A stretch of 64,000 nt of DNA from contig JBAMJV010007464.1 in the NCBI GenBank assembly GCA_037951105.1, positions 1-64,000 on the forward strand, given 5' to 3'. The notes beneath the pieces are model-generated. The model had not been told where the DNA came from. It was given only the letters and a program-made list of their open reading frames with translations, and did no database searches. The DNA comes from Echinarachnius parma (taxonomy: Eukaryota; Echinodermata; Echinoidea; Clypeasteroida; Echinarachniidae). The translations under genes and the position numbers were made by a program. This document shows positions 1-11,940 of the stretch, piece by piece (position 1 is the first letter of the stretch; the number at the start of each line of letters is the position of its first letter).

Positions 1-1290
1 GTCATACTCTTTCATTGTAATCTTGATTATCTATTACGTACCCTTAATAGTGAATTACCAACATTTTTTAAATGGCTTAATTGTATTAAAAATTTATATT
101 TAACCCATTAAAACGAATGATGTCATTTTCACAAACCTAGAGTAACCGTGGGTTATCAACAATGTGAATTATTTATGAATGGCTACTCCATACACAGAAA
201 AGATAGCACAATATTTCTAGGTCCAATCTCAGAACACTGTAACCGTAATTTTAAGACTTGTAGGCTTATTACGTAAACTTAAATAGATATTACCATTATC
301 ATCTCTCATTTTATTGTATAATTCTTTGATCCACTCAAGATTGGCATTGTGTTTATAGCTTAACGGTTGAAGTAGTAAAAAGAATATTGCAAAAGAAAGC
401 AATGCGAATATGTACTGATTCTTCGTTATTTGCTCATTCAAATCAATTATTTTATAAGCTTGGTGTTTTGAAATTTGAAGATATTACTTTCGTACAAACT
501 GCAAAATTTATGTATAAATACAATGCAAATTTACTTCCTTTTTTGTTTTGATGTATGTTCTTATGCAATGATCAATTGCATAAATACAACACTAGAAATT
601 CAGCGAACTTTCACTTGTCAATCCTAAATCCAAATAGCTGAACAATCAATTAGCCTAGGCATAGTAGTCCAGTTACATGGCATTCCATTGATACATGTAT
701 TAGACAGTCAGTTTAATTTCAACCTTTAAAATTAAGTTAAAAAGACATTGTTAACAGTATATGCTCCCAAATGAATAGCTACACCCGGTATTGTGTCACT
801 TAATGGTCTTTTATGATTGAGCTTTTTAGATTGACATGTTAAAGAGTGTGGGATCGGGGGTGGGGGTGGGAGAGAGGGTGCACTTTGTAATTGAACATTC
901 TTTGTATTTAGTTTATGGTAACTGTTTTCATAAACAAATGCAATATTGTTGTGTTTTGTATCATTTAACAGGGTCCTTACTGACACGTTTATATGCTTTT
1001 AAAGGGCCATAACCATTATCGACTTGACTTATATCATTTGTAATATCATTGCTGTATATAGTTGTGTGTTTTTAATGGTTGAATCAAATCAAATCAAATC
1101 AAATCAAATCACGTTCCGTTTTTTATTTTTTTATTTTTTTAATTAATTTATTAAATTTTTTTTTTTTTTTTTGGGGGGGGGGAAGAAACTACAACGTGAA
1201 CATTCATTTGAGATTTAACATACATTTCTTGAACGTTTTTAAATTAGCTTGTGAGCCGATATAAGTGCGATAAGTTTGAAATAATAATAG
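1..1290. other. AT-rich DNA without a firm gene
   Basis: No exon pair or recognisable protein was found here. A pentanucleotide repeat (AATCA)n lies at about 1081-1113 and a T run followed by a G run at about 1157-1181, which together resemble a retroposon tail or MITE edge. One open stretch with a hydrophobic segment is listed separately. Confidence 0.6.
229..470 (-). other. Open stretch with a membrane-anchor-like segment, possible exon
   Basis: On the minus strand an open frame contains a hydrophobic run (YIFALLSFAIFFLLLQPL) followed by a polar segment with LEWIKELYNKMRDDNG. This order suits the signal anchor and stem of a type II membrane protein. There is no in-frame ATG upstream before a stop, and I found no convincing splice donor, so a chance open frame is equally possible. 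No family is recognised. Confidence 0.15.
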
Positions 1291-1301
1291 ATGAAATAGA
1301 C

Positions 1302-1489
1302 TTTCTGTGGCGAAGCTACGGGGGGGGGGGGGGGGGGGGGGGGGGGGGTGGGGGCACGTGTCCGCGCATGCTCCTCATAAATTGATGAACAATTAAGACA
1401 AGGACAAATCACTTATAAATATGAAATAATAAGTGTGCCCCCATCCCCTCCCCCCCCCCCCCATCAGTTCGACCATGCAACGCCACTGT
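1302..1489. mobile_element. hAT-like MITE with poly-G end (CAGTGGCGTAG family)
   Basis: The left end reads CTGTGGCGAAGCTACG and runs into a G run of about 28 bases. The right end has a C run and then CAACGCCACTG. The ends are imperfect inverted repeats of CAGTGGCGTAG. The flanks TAGACTTT and TAGACTGA agree at six of eight positions, as expected for a worn 8 bp hAT target duplication. The interior has no coding capacity. Confidence 0.6.
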
Positions 1490-1512
1490 AGACTGACATA
1501 CTGATAAATATT

Positions 1513-2460
1513 ATCTTTCGGTTTCGATTGTAGAGGGGATGGTGGTATCTTGAATTATATTCAGGGTTGATGGAGGCAGATCAATTAAGAGAAGAACCCT
1601 GGCATTTATGAGACGAGCATATTTATTAATTTTCATAATTAAACAAAATATGAAAGATGTGTGTGAGTTTCAGAATCGATCGATCTCTAAGAGTATTTGG
1701 GCCAGAGTACTATACAGGGTGGCCCCCCAAAAAACGGAACGGGGCACTTCCCAAAATGAAGTAAAAGTGTTTTATGGCGCTCTGAGTAGCAACTTGTCAG
1801 GTTCCCATTTTTGTCAATTTTTACCAAGTCAGTGCCTGATAAATCGCACTTCGTGCTCGTCATAGCGTCGAGCAAACCATGCCCATTCTCTCGGCACACG
1901 GCTGAATGCACACTAAAAATAGCGCGCGTATTGCTCGTTGTTCGAATGCTATGACAGGCAGTAAGTGCGGTTTATCAGGCACTGACTTGGTAAAAAATTG
2001 ACAAAAAAGGGAACCTGACATGGTGTCACTCAGATCGCCCTAATACAAAAACTACACGACCAAAATGACTGATCTTGGTACGTTTTTCATTGGAAAAGAC
2101 ACCCTATCCGATGGACATAATCATTATGTTGCTGTATTCTGGGAAGTGCCCCGTTCCGTTTTTTTTGTTTGGGGGGGGGGGGGGGGCACCCTGTATAAGC
2201 TGTTGATACATTAACAAACGTGGTAAATGAAGACGTACATTTTATTGTGTGCATGACGATTTATTGACATATTCATAATATACCTTCTAGGAAGGAGGAT
2301 TGCTCTGGACCTGGGACACATTGTCAATGTTATAATTTAAGCAAAATTGTCGACGTTTATGTATAGCACTCGTTTTTTGCTTGGTTCATTTTGCCAAGTG
2401 AATACAAAAGTGATACAAACTTTGTTAGATATAGGAACTAATTGAATATTAACTTCAACC
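1513..2460 (+). repeat. 5'-flank module of the Ig-receptor array, copy 1
   Basis: The segment just upstream of the first Ig-type gene shares blocks with 14205-14480, 14545-14770, 17010-17935 and 19715-19805. The blocks include TTTCGACTGTAGAGTGGC-like sequence and TTTCAGAATCGATCGAT. It probably holds the ancestral promoter or 5' UTR. Copy 1 is interrupted by a mariner-type MITE at 1713-2195. Confidence 0.6.
1713..2195. mobile_element. Mariner/Tc1-type MITE with TACAGGGTG ends
   Basis: A 483 bp element with inverted ends TACAGGGTG and CACCCTGTA lies between TA dinucleotides (1711-1712 and 2196-2197). Inside, a longer imperfect inverted repeat pairs AACGGAACGGGGCACTTCCCA near 1735 with its complement near 2150. 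It has no open reading frame. The related module at about 14690 lacks it and shows the empty TA site, so this is a real insertion. Confidence 0.8.
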
Positions 2461-2485
2461 ATGGCCAGACAGCACAAAAGAGAGT

Positions 2486-2667
2486 ATGGGACACAAATGT
2501 GATTACTACCACTATATATTGGGTTTTGGGGCGATCCTCATGTTTACGATAATACCTCAATGCAAAGCTGATCAAGTTTTTCTGAACGCTGGAGAAACCG
2601 TACAACAACGTTGAATTGTATCACGCCGGCAAATCCAAACATTGTCATGTTCTGGGCAGATGTTTGT
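2486..2667 (+). pseudogene. Ig-type receptor copy 1: signal peptide and first half of Ig domain
   Basis: Reading from the ATG at 2486 gives a signal peptide (MGHKCDYYHYILGFG then AILMFTIIPQCKA) and the start of an Ig V-like domain (DQVFLNAGETVQ). A frameshift near 2608 separates this from the next stretch, TLNCITPANPNIVMFWAD, which carries the B-strand Cys and the C-strand Trp of the Ig fold. The exon then stops at a LINE tail. The matching second half resumes at 11941. The copy is therefore broken by both a frameshift and a large insertion. The insertion could in principle act as a giant intron, but no clear splice pair is seen. Confidence 0.65.
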
Positions 2668-4025
2668 GAGTTTGAGTTTGAGTTTGAGTTTATTTATTTA
2701 TTCACGGGTAAAAAGCCTGCTATCAGCTTAAAGGCTGCTTTTCAGCAAGGCCGAGACACATATTACAGAAACAAAACATCAACATTTTAAAAGTGATACA
2801 TAACAGAACAAAGAATATACAATTTAAACTTAATCTAAACTACATAAAGAACATATATACATAAAAAAGTAAAATGCAAGTCATGTATTAGCAATTATTC
2901 AGACGAAATATTGCTGTTTTAAGCAATAATCAGATCCAATTTACTGATTGTCAAATGAAATTTGTGTTATTGCACTGAGAATAGCTTTAAAGAGTTAATT
3001 AAAGGGTACCACCCACCCCAAACATAATATTCTATTATAGTAAGGTAACATCTCTACTATTCCATTCATTCAACAAGTTCACAAAATATGTTTTCAGAAA
3101 AAATATATAATTGGAAAACGCATCACCATTCTCAACCATGCGTTCATGCGGTCTGAATTGCGAAGACTATATGTGTGCACAGCCAGAGCGCTCTGTGCAG
3201 AGCGAATGAATCATCCGGGATTCTATTGACGCGTGAATAGCATTGGCGCACTCGCAAATGCTTGGCCGTATGGAACCAGGAAATAGCAGTGGTTCCGTAA
3301 GTGGTGGAAATTAATTGCTTTGTTTATGAATTACACAACCCTTTGCAAATGTCGGGTATCTATTGATATCACAAAACGGTACCAAAACATATAAGAATGT
3401 GTTGTCCTTTGCGCCCGGTGGTCCCCTTTAATCTTGTTTCTTGTGGAAGAGCATTACATAATTTGGAAGCAGAATATAATGTACTTTTTTGCAAAATAAT
3501 TGCCCTTGGCCGAGGTAAACTAATAATATTGTTATAATTGCGTAGATAGTATAAATGTTTTCTTTCTTTTCAATGGGAGAACATTAACTATGTGGAAGTA
3601 AATTATTTAAGAGCTTAAAAATAAGAAGCAACGCTTGCTTTTCCATGTATCAAACAAACAATCTATGTCCAAAGTAGCATATAATGTTTGGCGATTAAAA
3701 CGATTTCTACCTGTTAAACGATTCTCAGTGCCCTATTTTGTAAAGTTTGTAATCTTCTTAAATACGTTAAATGACCATATCATCCAAGTAGTGCAACAAT
3801 AATCGAAATGACTTTGGATTAGGTTTGTACAATAAAGCGCCGTTGGTCGTCAATAAACCTCTGGCTCTTCTTAGCAAGTGCAGATTACGTACTACTTTGA
3901 GACGTACATTTTCAATTTGTTGTTTCCAAGTTAAGTTGCAGTCGATTATTACACCAAGGTACTTACAACACTGATTAACCTTCTCTAACTGTGCGTTTCC
4001 TATGTTTATTTTTACATTATTATAT
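2668..4025 (-). mobile_element. CR1/L2-like LINE, 5'-truncated, 3' end
   Basis: The minus strand encodes the end of a non-LTR reverse transcriptase ORF: KYLGVIIDCNLTWKQQIENV, then LIQSHFDYCCTTW, then LQTLQNRALRIV, the usual order in CR1/L2-group LINEs. A 3' region ends in a (AAACTC)n microsatellite at 2668-2694. Several frameshifts are present and the 5' part is missing. The LINE lies inside the Ig exon of receptor copy 1, is itself interrupted by a MITE (2999-3431), and is cut at its 5' side by the inverted-repeat element starting at 4026. Confidence 0.8.
2999..3431. mobile_element. MITE with TTAAAGGG-ACCACC ends, nested in LINE
   Basis: The ends TTAAAGGGTACCACC and GGTGGTCCCCTTTAA are inverted repeats bounded by TTAA. 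It interrupts the last codons and 3' region of the LINE ORF: reading across the minus strand gives a LINE C-terminal segment (SLPRPRAI...SASKLCNALPQE) directly before the insertion. There is no coding capacity. It belongs to the TTAA-AGGG group discussed in the findings. Confidence 0.7.
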
Positions 4026-5705
4026 AGTCCATGAGCCAAAACTTGAAAAGTGGCTTAAAAATGGAGTTGGCTGCACCCCTCGGACGGCCAATTATTTCTG
4101 GTATCATTGTAAAGGTACAAATCTCAACTATCCGAAACTGGAATTTTCGACCCCAAAAAGTTGCACGTTACCATGACAACGCCGTTGTTGTGACACATGG
4201 TCAAATACACCCCGCAGAAACGGTGGATTCCACTGAAAAACGAAATGTCGACAAAAAATTAAACATTTTGATATCTAGTCATCATAGGCTTATGATCTTT
4301 TCAGGGACTAAGGAGTATTGTACCAGCTATCAGATTCTAGAATATCAAGTACGAAACATTATTGCTAAGGTCATTAGAGGTCATTAGGGGTCAACTCAAG
4401 GTCAGTGACATGATCCTAACTTCTAATTGCATTAATATTTGTATGTAATTCATAGAAACTCACATTACTCATTACTCTTAAGGTGTATATGGCTGAATGT
4501 GATTTCCTCGGAAGGCATGAAGTCAAGGAATCCATATACACAATTTAAAGCTAAATTGATAAGCCGTTGCTATGGCAACTAGTATGATGTGAATGCTGCA
4601 AAGTGTGTTAAATGCGCAATAAGTGACAGGCGAGAGCCAACATTTTAGATTGTAATGTACCCGGATGGATTTAAGCAACAACATACCTCATTTCAAATGA
4701 AATTGTTTTAAAGTTATTGAAAATGGTAACTTAAATTGCCGCAACTTGAATAATCACCATGGAAACCAATGCTGAATAGGCCACACCCCCTTTACACAAG
4801 AAATCAAACTGGAATTTTAAAAATGACTCATTTACAACCATTGTAGATATAACGATGTGTTTTCCTATGATGAAATCATTGTAAATGGAAAGGCAAAATG
4901 CTGCCTGGTCGGCAAACATGAATTTGAAGTTGATAGCTATCAAGTAATGTTTCCTAGCAACATAAATGTTCCCTAGCAACCAATGCATACTTCTGTACAC
5001 GCTTGATTCTTCATTTTATGTTACATGTCTCTCGGAGAAAGAATATATTCCAGTGTGAAATGTGTCATGCAATAGCTTGGCAAAATAGTCTGAATAAATA
5101 GTCTGAACAAGCCATAATTTTCTAGATAGGTCCAGAAATGTATGTCAAATAACACACTTTAGATCCCTTATACTCCATTTTGAGGGTTTGGCAGAATCCA
5201 AGATGGCGTCCAAAATGGCCGATTTTAAAAATTTTCTTCCACTTGTTCCCATAAAGACAAGTTGGAAAGTTTATTAAAGTGTCTAAATATATATTTTCAG
5301 ATACGAGCAATCTTTTAAAACGATCGTATGAAGGTTTCTAGTTCAAGGAAAAGTCTAATCCAAGATGGTGGCCATTATACAATACAAAATGGCCGCCGTT
5401 GTAAAGTGAAAATTCCATAACTTTGCTTCTAGACAGGTTAGAAAGTTCAAATAAGTGTCCAAACATAATGTGTTCGGGTACAAGGACATCATTTTGACGT
5501 ATACCAAGATGTTTCAAGTCAAGGAAGTATCCTTATCTAAGATGACAGCCATTATAGGTTTCAAAATGGCCGCCATATGGTGTTCAAAATGGCCGCCATA
5601 ACATCACACTTGGTATAAATTCGTTTCTAGACAAAATTTAAAGTTCAAATAAGTGTCTAAACATGCGTTTTCAAGTACTAGAAAATCATTTGCGTATATA
5701 CCTAC
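4026..5705 (+). repeat. Left terminal inverted repeat
   Basis: This arm matches the reverse complement of 10315-11940. Its inner part (about 5150-5870) is built from imperfect tandem units of about 185 bp carrying CAAAATGGCCGCCAT and AAGTGTCTAAACATA blocks. The open frame at 4031-4387 has a mirror image at 11589-11909, because the repeat is duplicated rather than because a protein is conserved. Confidence 0.8.
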
Positions 5706-5879
5706 ATGTATCAGGTCAAGGACGTATCCTAATCCAATATGGCAGCCATTTGAGGGTTCAAAATGCATGTCATTATGGTGTTTAAAATGTAACATCAAAC
5801 TTTGTATAACTTCCAGTCTTCAAGACAAGTTACAAACTTGAAGTTAGTGGCTAAACATAACGCTTTCAGTTCCAGGGAA

Positions 5880-8800
5880 TGTATATTCTTAGTTTATTAC
5901 AATCCAATCGCTTTTGTCTAGCTGTGTGGAGAGAATCAAAAAGATATTTGTTGTCGCGATACGTCAGTACTCGACAATTTGATTATTATCCATACGCGCA
6001 AGACGTACTAATAAGAAGTGGCACAGAACTTGATTTCATGATGATGAATATAGCCCAAATCGGCACAATATTAACCTTCAAATCATTGGTACAAATATAA
6101 TAATTGATATGATATGATAGTTTGCAATATTGAAAGTTACCCCCAATTTAGATTTTATATTATTTATGTCGTAATGTGTATAATACAACATACACACACA
6201 AATCACTCTGGTCACTTCACTACTAAAGTTGGTCACGATCGATCGCCTCCTTGAGCATTGGGATGAGTGACTGGCTACTGCGATATATTTGCCCATTATA
6301 TAGTTAGATATATACCTCTCCTAATTGAAATGGTCAAAGGCGATCATGTATGGCCAGGAATAGCCAGACAAATGCTAGATAAAGTCTGGCTCCTTTCACA
6401 CGTCGACCCCAAAGGAACTGGTGAAGAATAGAGACACCTTCATAAGGCCATCAGGACTGGCCCAGCAGTCATCATACAGCTCGTAAGTGATATCGAGTCC
6501 TTTCAATGTTGGGTTGGTGGCGCATCTCCCTAAGAATGTTCAGTAGCGATATATAATCAACGTCCTCATCTTCAAGATGTCTGCATCCAGATTTTGAATC
6601 CACTCCATCTCATGCGCTGTATAGCTTCCGCTACCAGCTTGTGTATCCTGATGGATCAGCTGTGGTGTTTCCCATGTATAACACTGCCAAGAGCACCACT
6701 TTTATCAGAATGTTTGCCAGTCCAGCTTTAACAAATCCTTGCCCAATGGCTCGGAGGAAGCAGCATGTGATTTGAGGCTTCTCAGTATGGAAACGACGAG
6801 CGCAAACTCTTCTGGATTTTGTTAGAACAATTGATCTATTTGGCAATAGATCATCTGGCATGGTCGTTTAGCTGGTGCAGTTCATTTGCCATGTCCATCT
6901 TCTAAGCAGTGTGCACACACTACACAGTCAACATTTCAATTGTGGAGTTGCCCTGTTCTTCTGCAGCAAATCCGATATAACTTTGAACTGATGATACGTA
7001 TTTGCTGTCATCCCAGACGATGATCGTTTCCGAGGACGGCATCCATAGCAGAAACCACCAATTTTTGTTTGTCTTATTGCAGTAAGCAAACGCTGCTTCT
7101 GCATGCATCCACTGGTCATTATTACTCTTGATCACACATGGAGTTCATCACTGCCGTCTGTGTTTCTTCGAGGAACATTCGTTCATTGTTTGATACGATG
7201 TTGTTGTTCATGATGTTGTTCGTGGCTCACTCGGCATTACTAGCATCATTTGAGGGACTTAAACAGCATGTGCTGACAGTCTCCTAGGCTTCTGGTACAG
7301 TTATGACAAAGTGATCTTGCTGATCAATATTGTACCAGCAAATTTTGCCAAATACGTTGGGCTTGTAGCGTGGGAGGAGAGGTCAAGATTTTGCCATCTT
7401 CTATGCCTCTTATACCATGCGTGTAAGACAAGGCTGTTTATCATATAATATTATAGAGTAATAACATTAACTGATCCACCCAATTTATTGGGAGAGTCGG
7501 ATAATTATGTGTCTTCACTAGGCCTATGCTGACAGCATGAATGAGATCCTGCCAAATGCTCAAAACCTGCCAGTGAGTTACAACAGTGTCACCGTATCTT
7601 GCTTATTTACACCCTCGTTGCTATAATGGTTGATGCAGACCAGAATGTAATACATCAGGGTATTACCCTGAAGTTCCTTCAGATGGTCCATGACCGCCAC
7701 CTAGTATGACCAATCACCGGAATTCTCCCTCTCTAACCACTGACGAAGGTCCACCTCATGGCAAAGGAACCGTTGCTCCTTGCAATAAGTACATCAGCCA
7801 AGACTTCATCACATCAATACTACTATGCAGTTGATCTTGCCATCTTCTGCTAAGGCAACATTTGCTCAAAAGGAGATGATAGTCTGGCAACGGACATGGC
7901 CCTGATAGCAACATACCTAAACATCGGACACAAACGCTGGGCGCAGCTGCAAACCGACTGCAATTCGCCAATGAAGCAAACGTCCATCTCATAGTCAACG
8001 TCAATGGGTCTACTCTGCCCTACAACATATCTCAGGGTATATCGAGACAGGCAGTTGACCTAAAGATAACACCTTGACTACCTACATGCCAAATGTCATC
8101 AAGGAACAACTGCGTATGCTGCATGGTAGGCCCTTGTGGAATGAAATGTTCATCTATATTCCATCTTTGTGCATAGCTCCTATCTATAAGACATCATATT
8201 ATGAAAACATCCAAGCTCCGTGCTGAAGCCCATTAAGTGCCCTTGCATCTAAACTAGATGTGACACTCAATATTGAGACCACGAGATTAACTTCAGGAAT
8301 TGCCCACCAGCTTTGCACTCCCGGTGCTTCACAAGGAGCATCACAACAGGAAAGTGGTTACCAAGGCACCCCAATCATCTTCGTCTGGTACTTGCCCAGC
8401 ACGGGCAAGTGGGTCGCCAACGCCTGGGCTGCTCTAGTCACCATGTCAGCCTATTCAAAATAGGAATATCAGCACCCACAGGTCATGGAAAGACGTCTTG
8501 CAACTGACCCCTCGGTCCTCTAAATGTGCAGTCACACCCAAAATGAAGCTACCACATTTTGCATACCTATCATGCAGAAATTGGGGTATGTTGAACATGC
8601 AGCCTTTACACCACTTGGGCCTATTCAGACCTGCATGTATATGTGACCCGCCTGTATATGTGGCCCATATCCGAGCTCAATGCCAACCCCATCGTCTGCA
8701 AACAAACTATTGTTTGCCAAACCGGTAACCTAAACCCAAACCTGAACAACATTGAACTTGACATATTATGTTTGCGTGACGTCGCGTAGACTATTTGCTA

Positions 8801-9170
8801 CCTTATACGTCAGAAGAACAGCACTTCACTAAGTGACACCCATATAATTAGTTACTAGCAAATTCATCTAAAACTCAAGTTTGTGACCTTTCCCTGACAA
8901 TTCAGTCTATATTGATGGAGTTTACACTGACATACAATGTCCATGTGGCCAAGCTGGAGATGAAAGGAAGCTCCAGTAATGCCCTAATTGCTGAACCAAG
9001 CACCTCTATGTAGAACCCTGGAACAAATCGAGCTTCTGGCTACTGCATGATTTTCTTGTGTTCTGCCTTCAGAATTCCACTGCCCATGATGGGAACCTAA
9101 GGCAAAGTCATGCAAGACCGTGTGATTAACGCCAATTCGCTATGGACAATTTTAAGATTGTATTTTCCAT
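5880..9170. other. Core of the inverted-repeat element, no recognisable gene
   Basis: Only short open frames are present on either strand, for example around 6631-6861 and 7756-8004. Composition is less AT-rich than the arms and the text looks like old, decayed coding sequence. I could not assign it to any family, so I give no function. Confidence 0.4.
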
Positions 9171-9179
9171 AAACCAAGG

Positions 9180-9790
9180 TTAATGGTTTTACGATTTCTC
9201 TATTTCTATAAACTTTCAAAATTATTTCTAAAAACATTTTCCAACATAAACAAGTCTTATAGCTATTTCAGTTGAATGGTATATGAAGTGGCCGTATCAC
9301 AATTTTTGAAATTTGGTGTTTGGTTAGGCATACGTAGACGAACAAACATACATCTCAATAAATTATGGTAGGAAGGTTTTTTTTTTGTTTCGATCACTTA
9401 AATAGAAAATCAAGTTCATCACATTTAAACATGAGTCGGCATTTTTTATTTAGTTTTGAGAAAGGAATCCCCTCAGAAAATTAAAAATCAAGTTTATACA
9501 GAAGTATGCAGTGTTTGCTAGGGAAAATCTACGTTGCAACGAAAAACTATACCTGATTTTTTTTTGTTTTTACTTCAAAGTCATGTCTGACGGCCAGACA
9601 CCATTTTACTTTTCCATTTTCAGTAATTTCATCATAGGAAAACACATGTTTTTATATCTACAATGATTGCACCATTTGTAAATAGATCTTTTTTGCCAAA
9701 TTCCATTTGTTTTCCTTGTGGAAGGGGGTGTGGTCTTTTTAGTGCTGGTTTCCGTAGTGATTCTTATTCTTATTCATTATGAATTGTGAT
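9180..9790 (-). repeat. Diverged internal copy of the terminal-repeat module
   Basis: Blocks such as TTTCATCATAGGAAAACACA, ACAATGATTGCACCATTTGTAAA and GGAAGGGGGTGTGGTCTTTT line up with 10980-11215 in the same orientation. The match is clearly weaker than that between the two outer arms, so this copy is older or under less homogenisation. Confidence 0.65.
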
Positions 9791-10314
9791 TAGAGTTGCC
9801 GAGTGACAGTCAGTCGCTCTTATAAAACATGTCAAAGAAGTAAAACCAGGTGAAGATGGCCTCAATCCTGGTATACTGTTAAAGCACAGGTGTTCAGCAT
9901 CCAAATATTATGTGCTTCCCCAACAGAGTTAAATGCCACTTGGCACCTCTTACCCTGAATCAAAGTGCTATTACAGGTCACACTAGGAACTGGAAAGACC
10001 ATTCTATGGATAATCACAAATCATCAAATTTTGCACTTTGTATTTAACAAATTAATGTCTATAAAAACCTATGCATTTAATGTACATGTAAGGAATGGAC
10101 ACAATCCATACAATTTGTATACAAATTATATATTTAATCAAAATAAAGGCAGAACATATGTGATATGTATTTCTAACACCATTTACTATACCCCTTTTGG
10201 TATGTCATTAACTCATTTTCTTTAAGATATTATAAGATAGAGAAAATAGTGTAATACTTCGAAAGATTTGATCAAAAAGTGCTTGGTCTAATAATTGTTT
10301 ACAAGGCTGTACAT

Positions 10315-11940
10315 CAAGTATACATACGTATATGATTTGTTTGTATCTGAAAACGTATGTTAAGACACGTATTTCAACTTTATATCTTGTCTAGAAGCGA
10401 ATTTATACCAAATATGATGTTATGGCGGCCATTTTGAAACCTATAATGGCTGTCATCTTAGATTAGGATACTTACTTGACTTAAAACATCTCGGTATACG
10501 TCAAAACACATATGTTTGGACACTTATTTGAACTTTCTAATCTGTCTAGAAGCAAAGTTATGGAATAATCACTTTACAACGGCGGCCATTTTGTATTGTT
10601 TAATGGCCGCCATCTTGGATTAGACGTTTCCTTGAACTTGAAACCTTCATACGATCGTTTTAAAAGATTGTTCGTATCTGAAAACATATATTTAGACACT
10701 TTAATGAACTTTCCAACTTGTCTATAAGGGACCAAGTGGAAGAAAATTAAAAATGTCGGCCATTTTGGACGCCATCTTGGATTCTGCCAAACCCTCAAAC
10801 TGGATTATAGGGGACCTAAAGTGTGTTATTCTTCACACATTTCTTGACCTATCTTGAGAATTGTGGCTAGTTCAGAAAAATATCAGGGCTTTACATAACT
10901 ATTTTGCCGAGCTATTGCACCACAATGGAATATATTCTTTCTCCAAGAGGCATGTAACATAAAATGAAGAATCAAGAAGTATGCATTGGTTTCTAGGGGA
11001 AATGTATGTTGCTAGGAAACATAACTTGATTGATATTTACTTCAAATTCATGTTTGCCGACCAGGCAGCATTTTTCCTTTCCATTTACCGTGATTTCATC
11101 AAAGGAAAACAAATCGTTATGTCTACAATGGTTGCATCATTTGTAAATAAGTAATTTTTAAAATTCAAGTTTGATATCTTGTCAAAGGGGGCGTGGTCTA
11201 TTCAGCACTGGTTTCCATGGTGATTATTCAAGTTGCGGCAATTTAAGTTGCCATTTTCAATAACTTCAGACAATTCCCTTAAAAATGAGGTTTGTTGATG
11301 CTTTAATCCATCCGGGTACATTACAATCCAAAATGTTGGCTCTCGCCTGTCACTTATTGCGCATTTAACACACTTTGCAGCATTCACATCAAACTAGTTG
11401 CCATAGCAACGGTTTATCAATTTAGCCTTAAATGGTGTATATGGATTCCTGGAACTCATGCCTTCCGAGGAAATCATATTCGGCCATATAAACTGCACGA
11501 GTAATGAGTAATGTGAGTTTCCATGAATTACATACAAATATCAATGCAATTAGAAGTTAGGATTATGTCACTGACCTTGAGTTGACCCCTAATGACCTCT
11601 AATGACCCTAGCAATAATGTTTCGTACTTGATATTCTAGAATCTGATAGCTGGTACAACACTCCTTAGTTCCTGAAAAAATCATAAACCTATAATGACTG
11701 GATATCAAAATTTTTAATTTTTTGTCGACATTTCGTTTTTCAGTGGAATCCACCGTTTCTGCGGGGTGTATTTGATCATGTGTCACAACAACGGCGTTGC
11801 CATGGTAACGTGCAACTTCTTCGGGTCGAAAATTCCAGTTTCGGATAGTTGAGATTTGTACCTTTACAATGATACCAGAAATAATTGGCCGTCCGAGGGG
11901 TGCAGCCAAATCGATTTTTTTCGGCCTCGGCTCATGGACT
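10315..11940 (-). repeat. Right terminal inverted repeat
   Basis: Reverse complement of the left arm, with the same CCAAGATGGCGGCC-type sub-repeats (10420-10790) and an outer 300 bp nearly identical to 4080-4390. It ends GGCTCATGGACT at 11940, directly against Ig-domain coding sequence. Confidence 0.8.

Larger units (their letters stand above)
4026..11940. mobile_element. 7.9 kb element with 1.6 kb terminal inverted repeats, family unresolved
   Basis: The two ends are long inverted repeats starting AGTCCATGAGCC (left 4026-5705, right 10315-11940). They are highly similar, roughly 95% by eye in the outer 300 bp, which suggests modest age or homogenisation. A third, more diverged copy of the right-hand module lies inside at about 9180-9790. 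The 3.5 kb core has only short open frames. Long repeats beginning AG also occur in Polintons, but the core is short and shows no hallmark gene I can name, so a foldback or other DNA element is at least as likely. It appears decayed. No clean target duplication is seen: the left flank is LINE, the right flank is the Ig exon. Confidence 0.6.

Noticed and set aside
4031-4387. 118-residue open frame with a close match at 11589-11909
   Set aside because: The similarity is explained by the inverted terminal repeats at DNA level. There is no start context, splice signal or known domain.
9965-10225. GTGKT string resembling a Walker A motif inside the large inverted-repeat element
   Set aside because: It is one short match in an 86-residue frame with no Walker B or family context, and is expected by chance.
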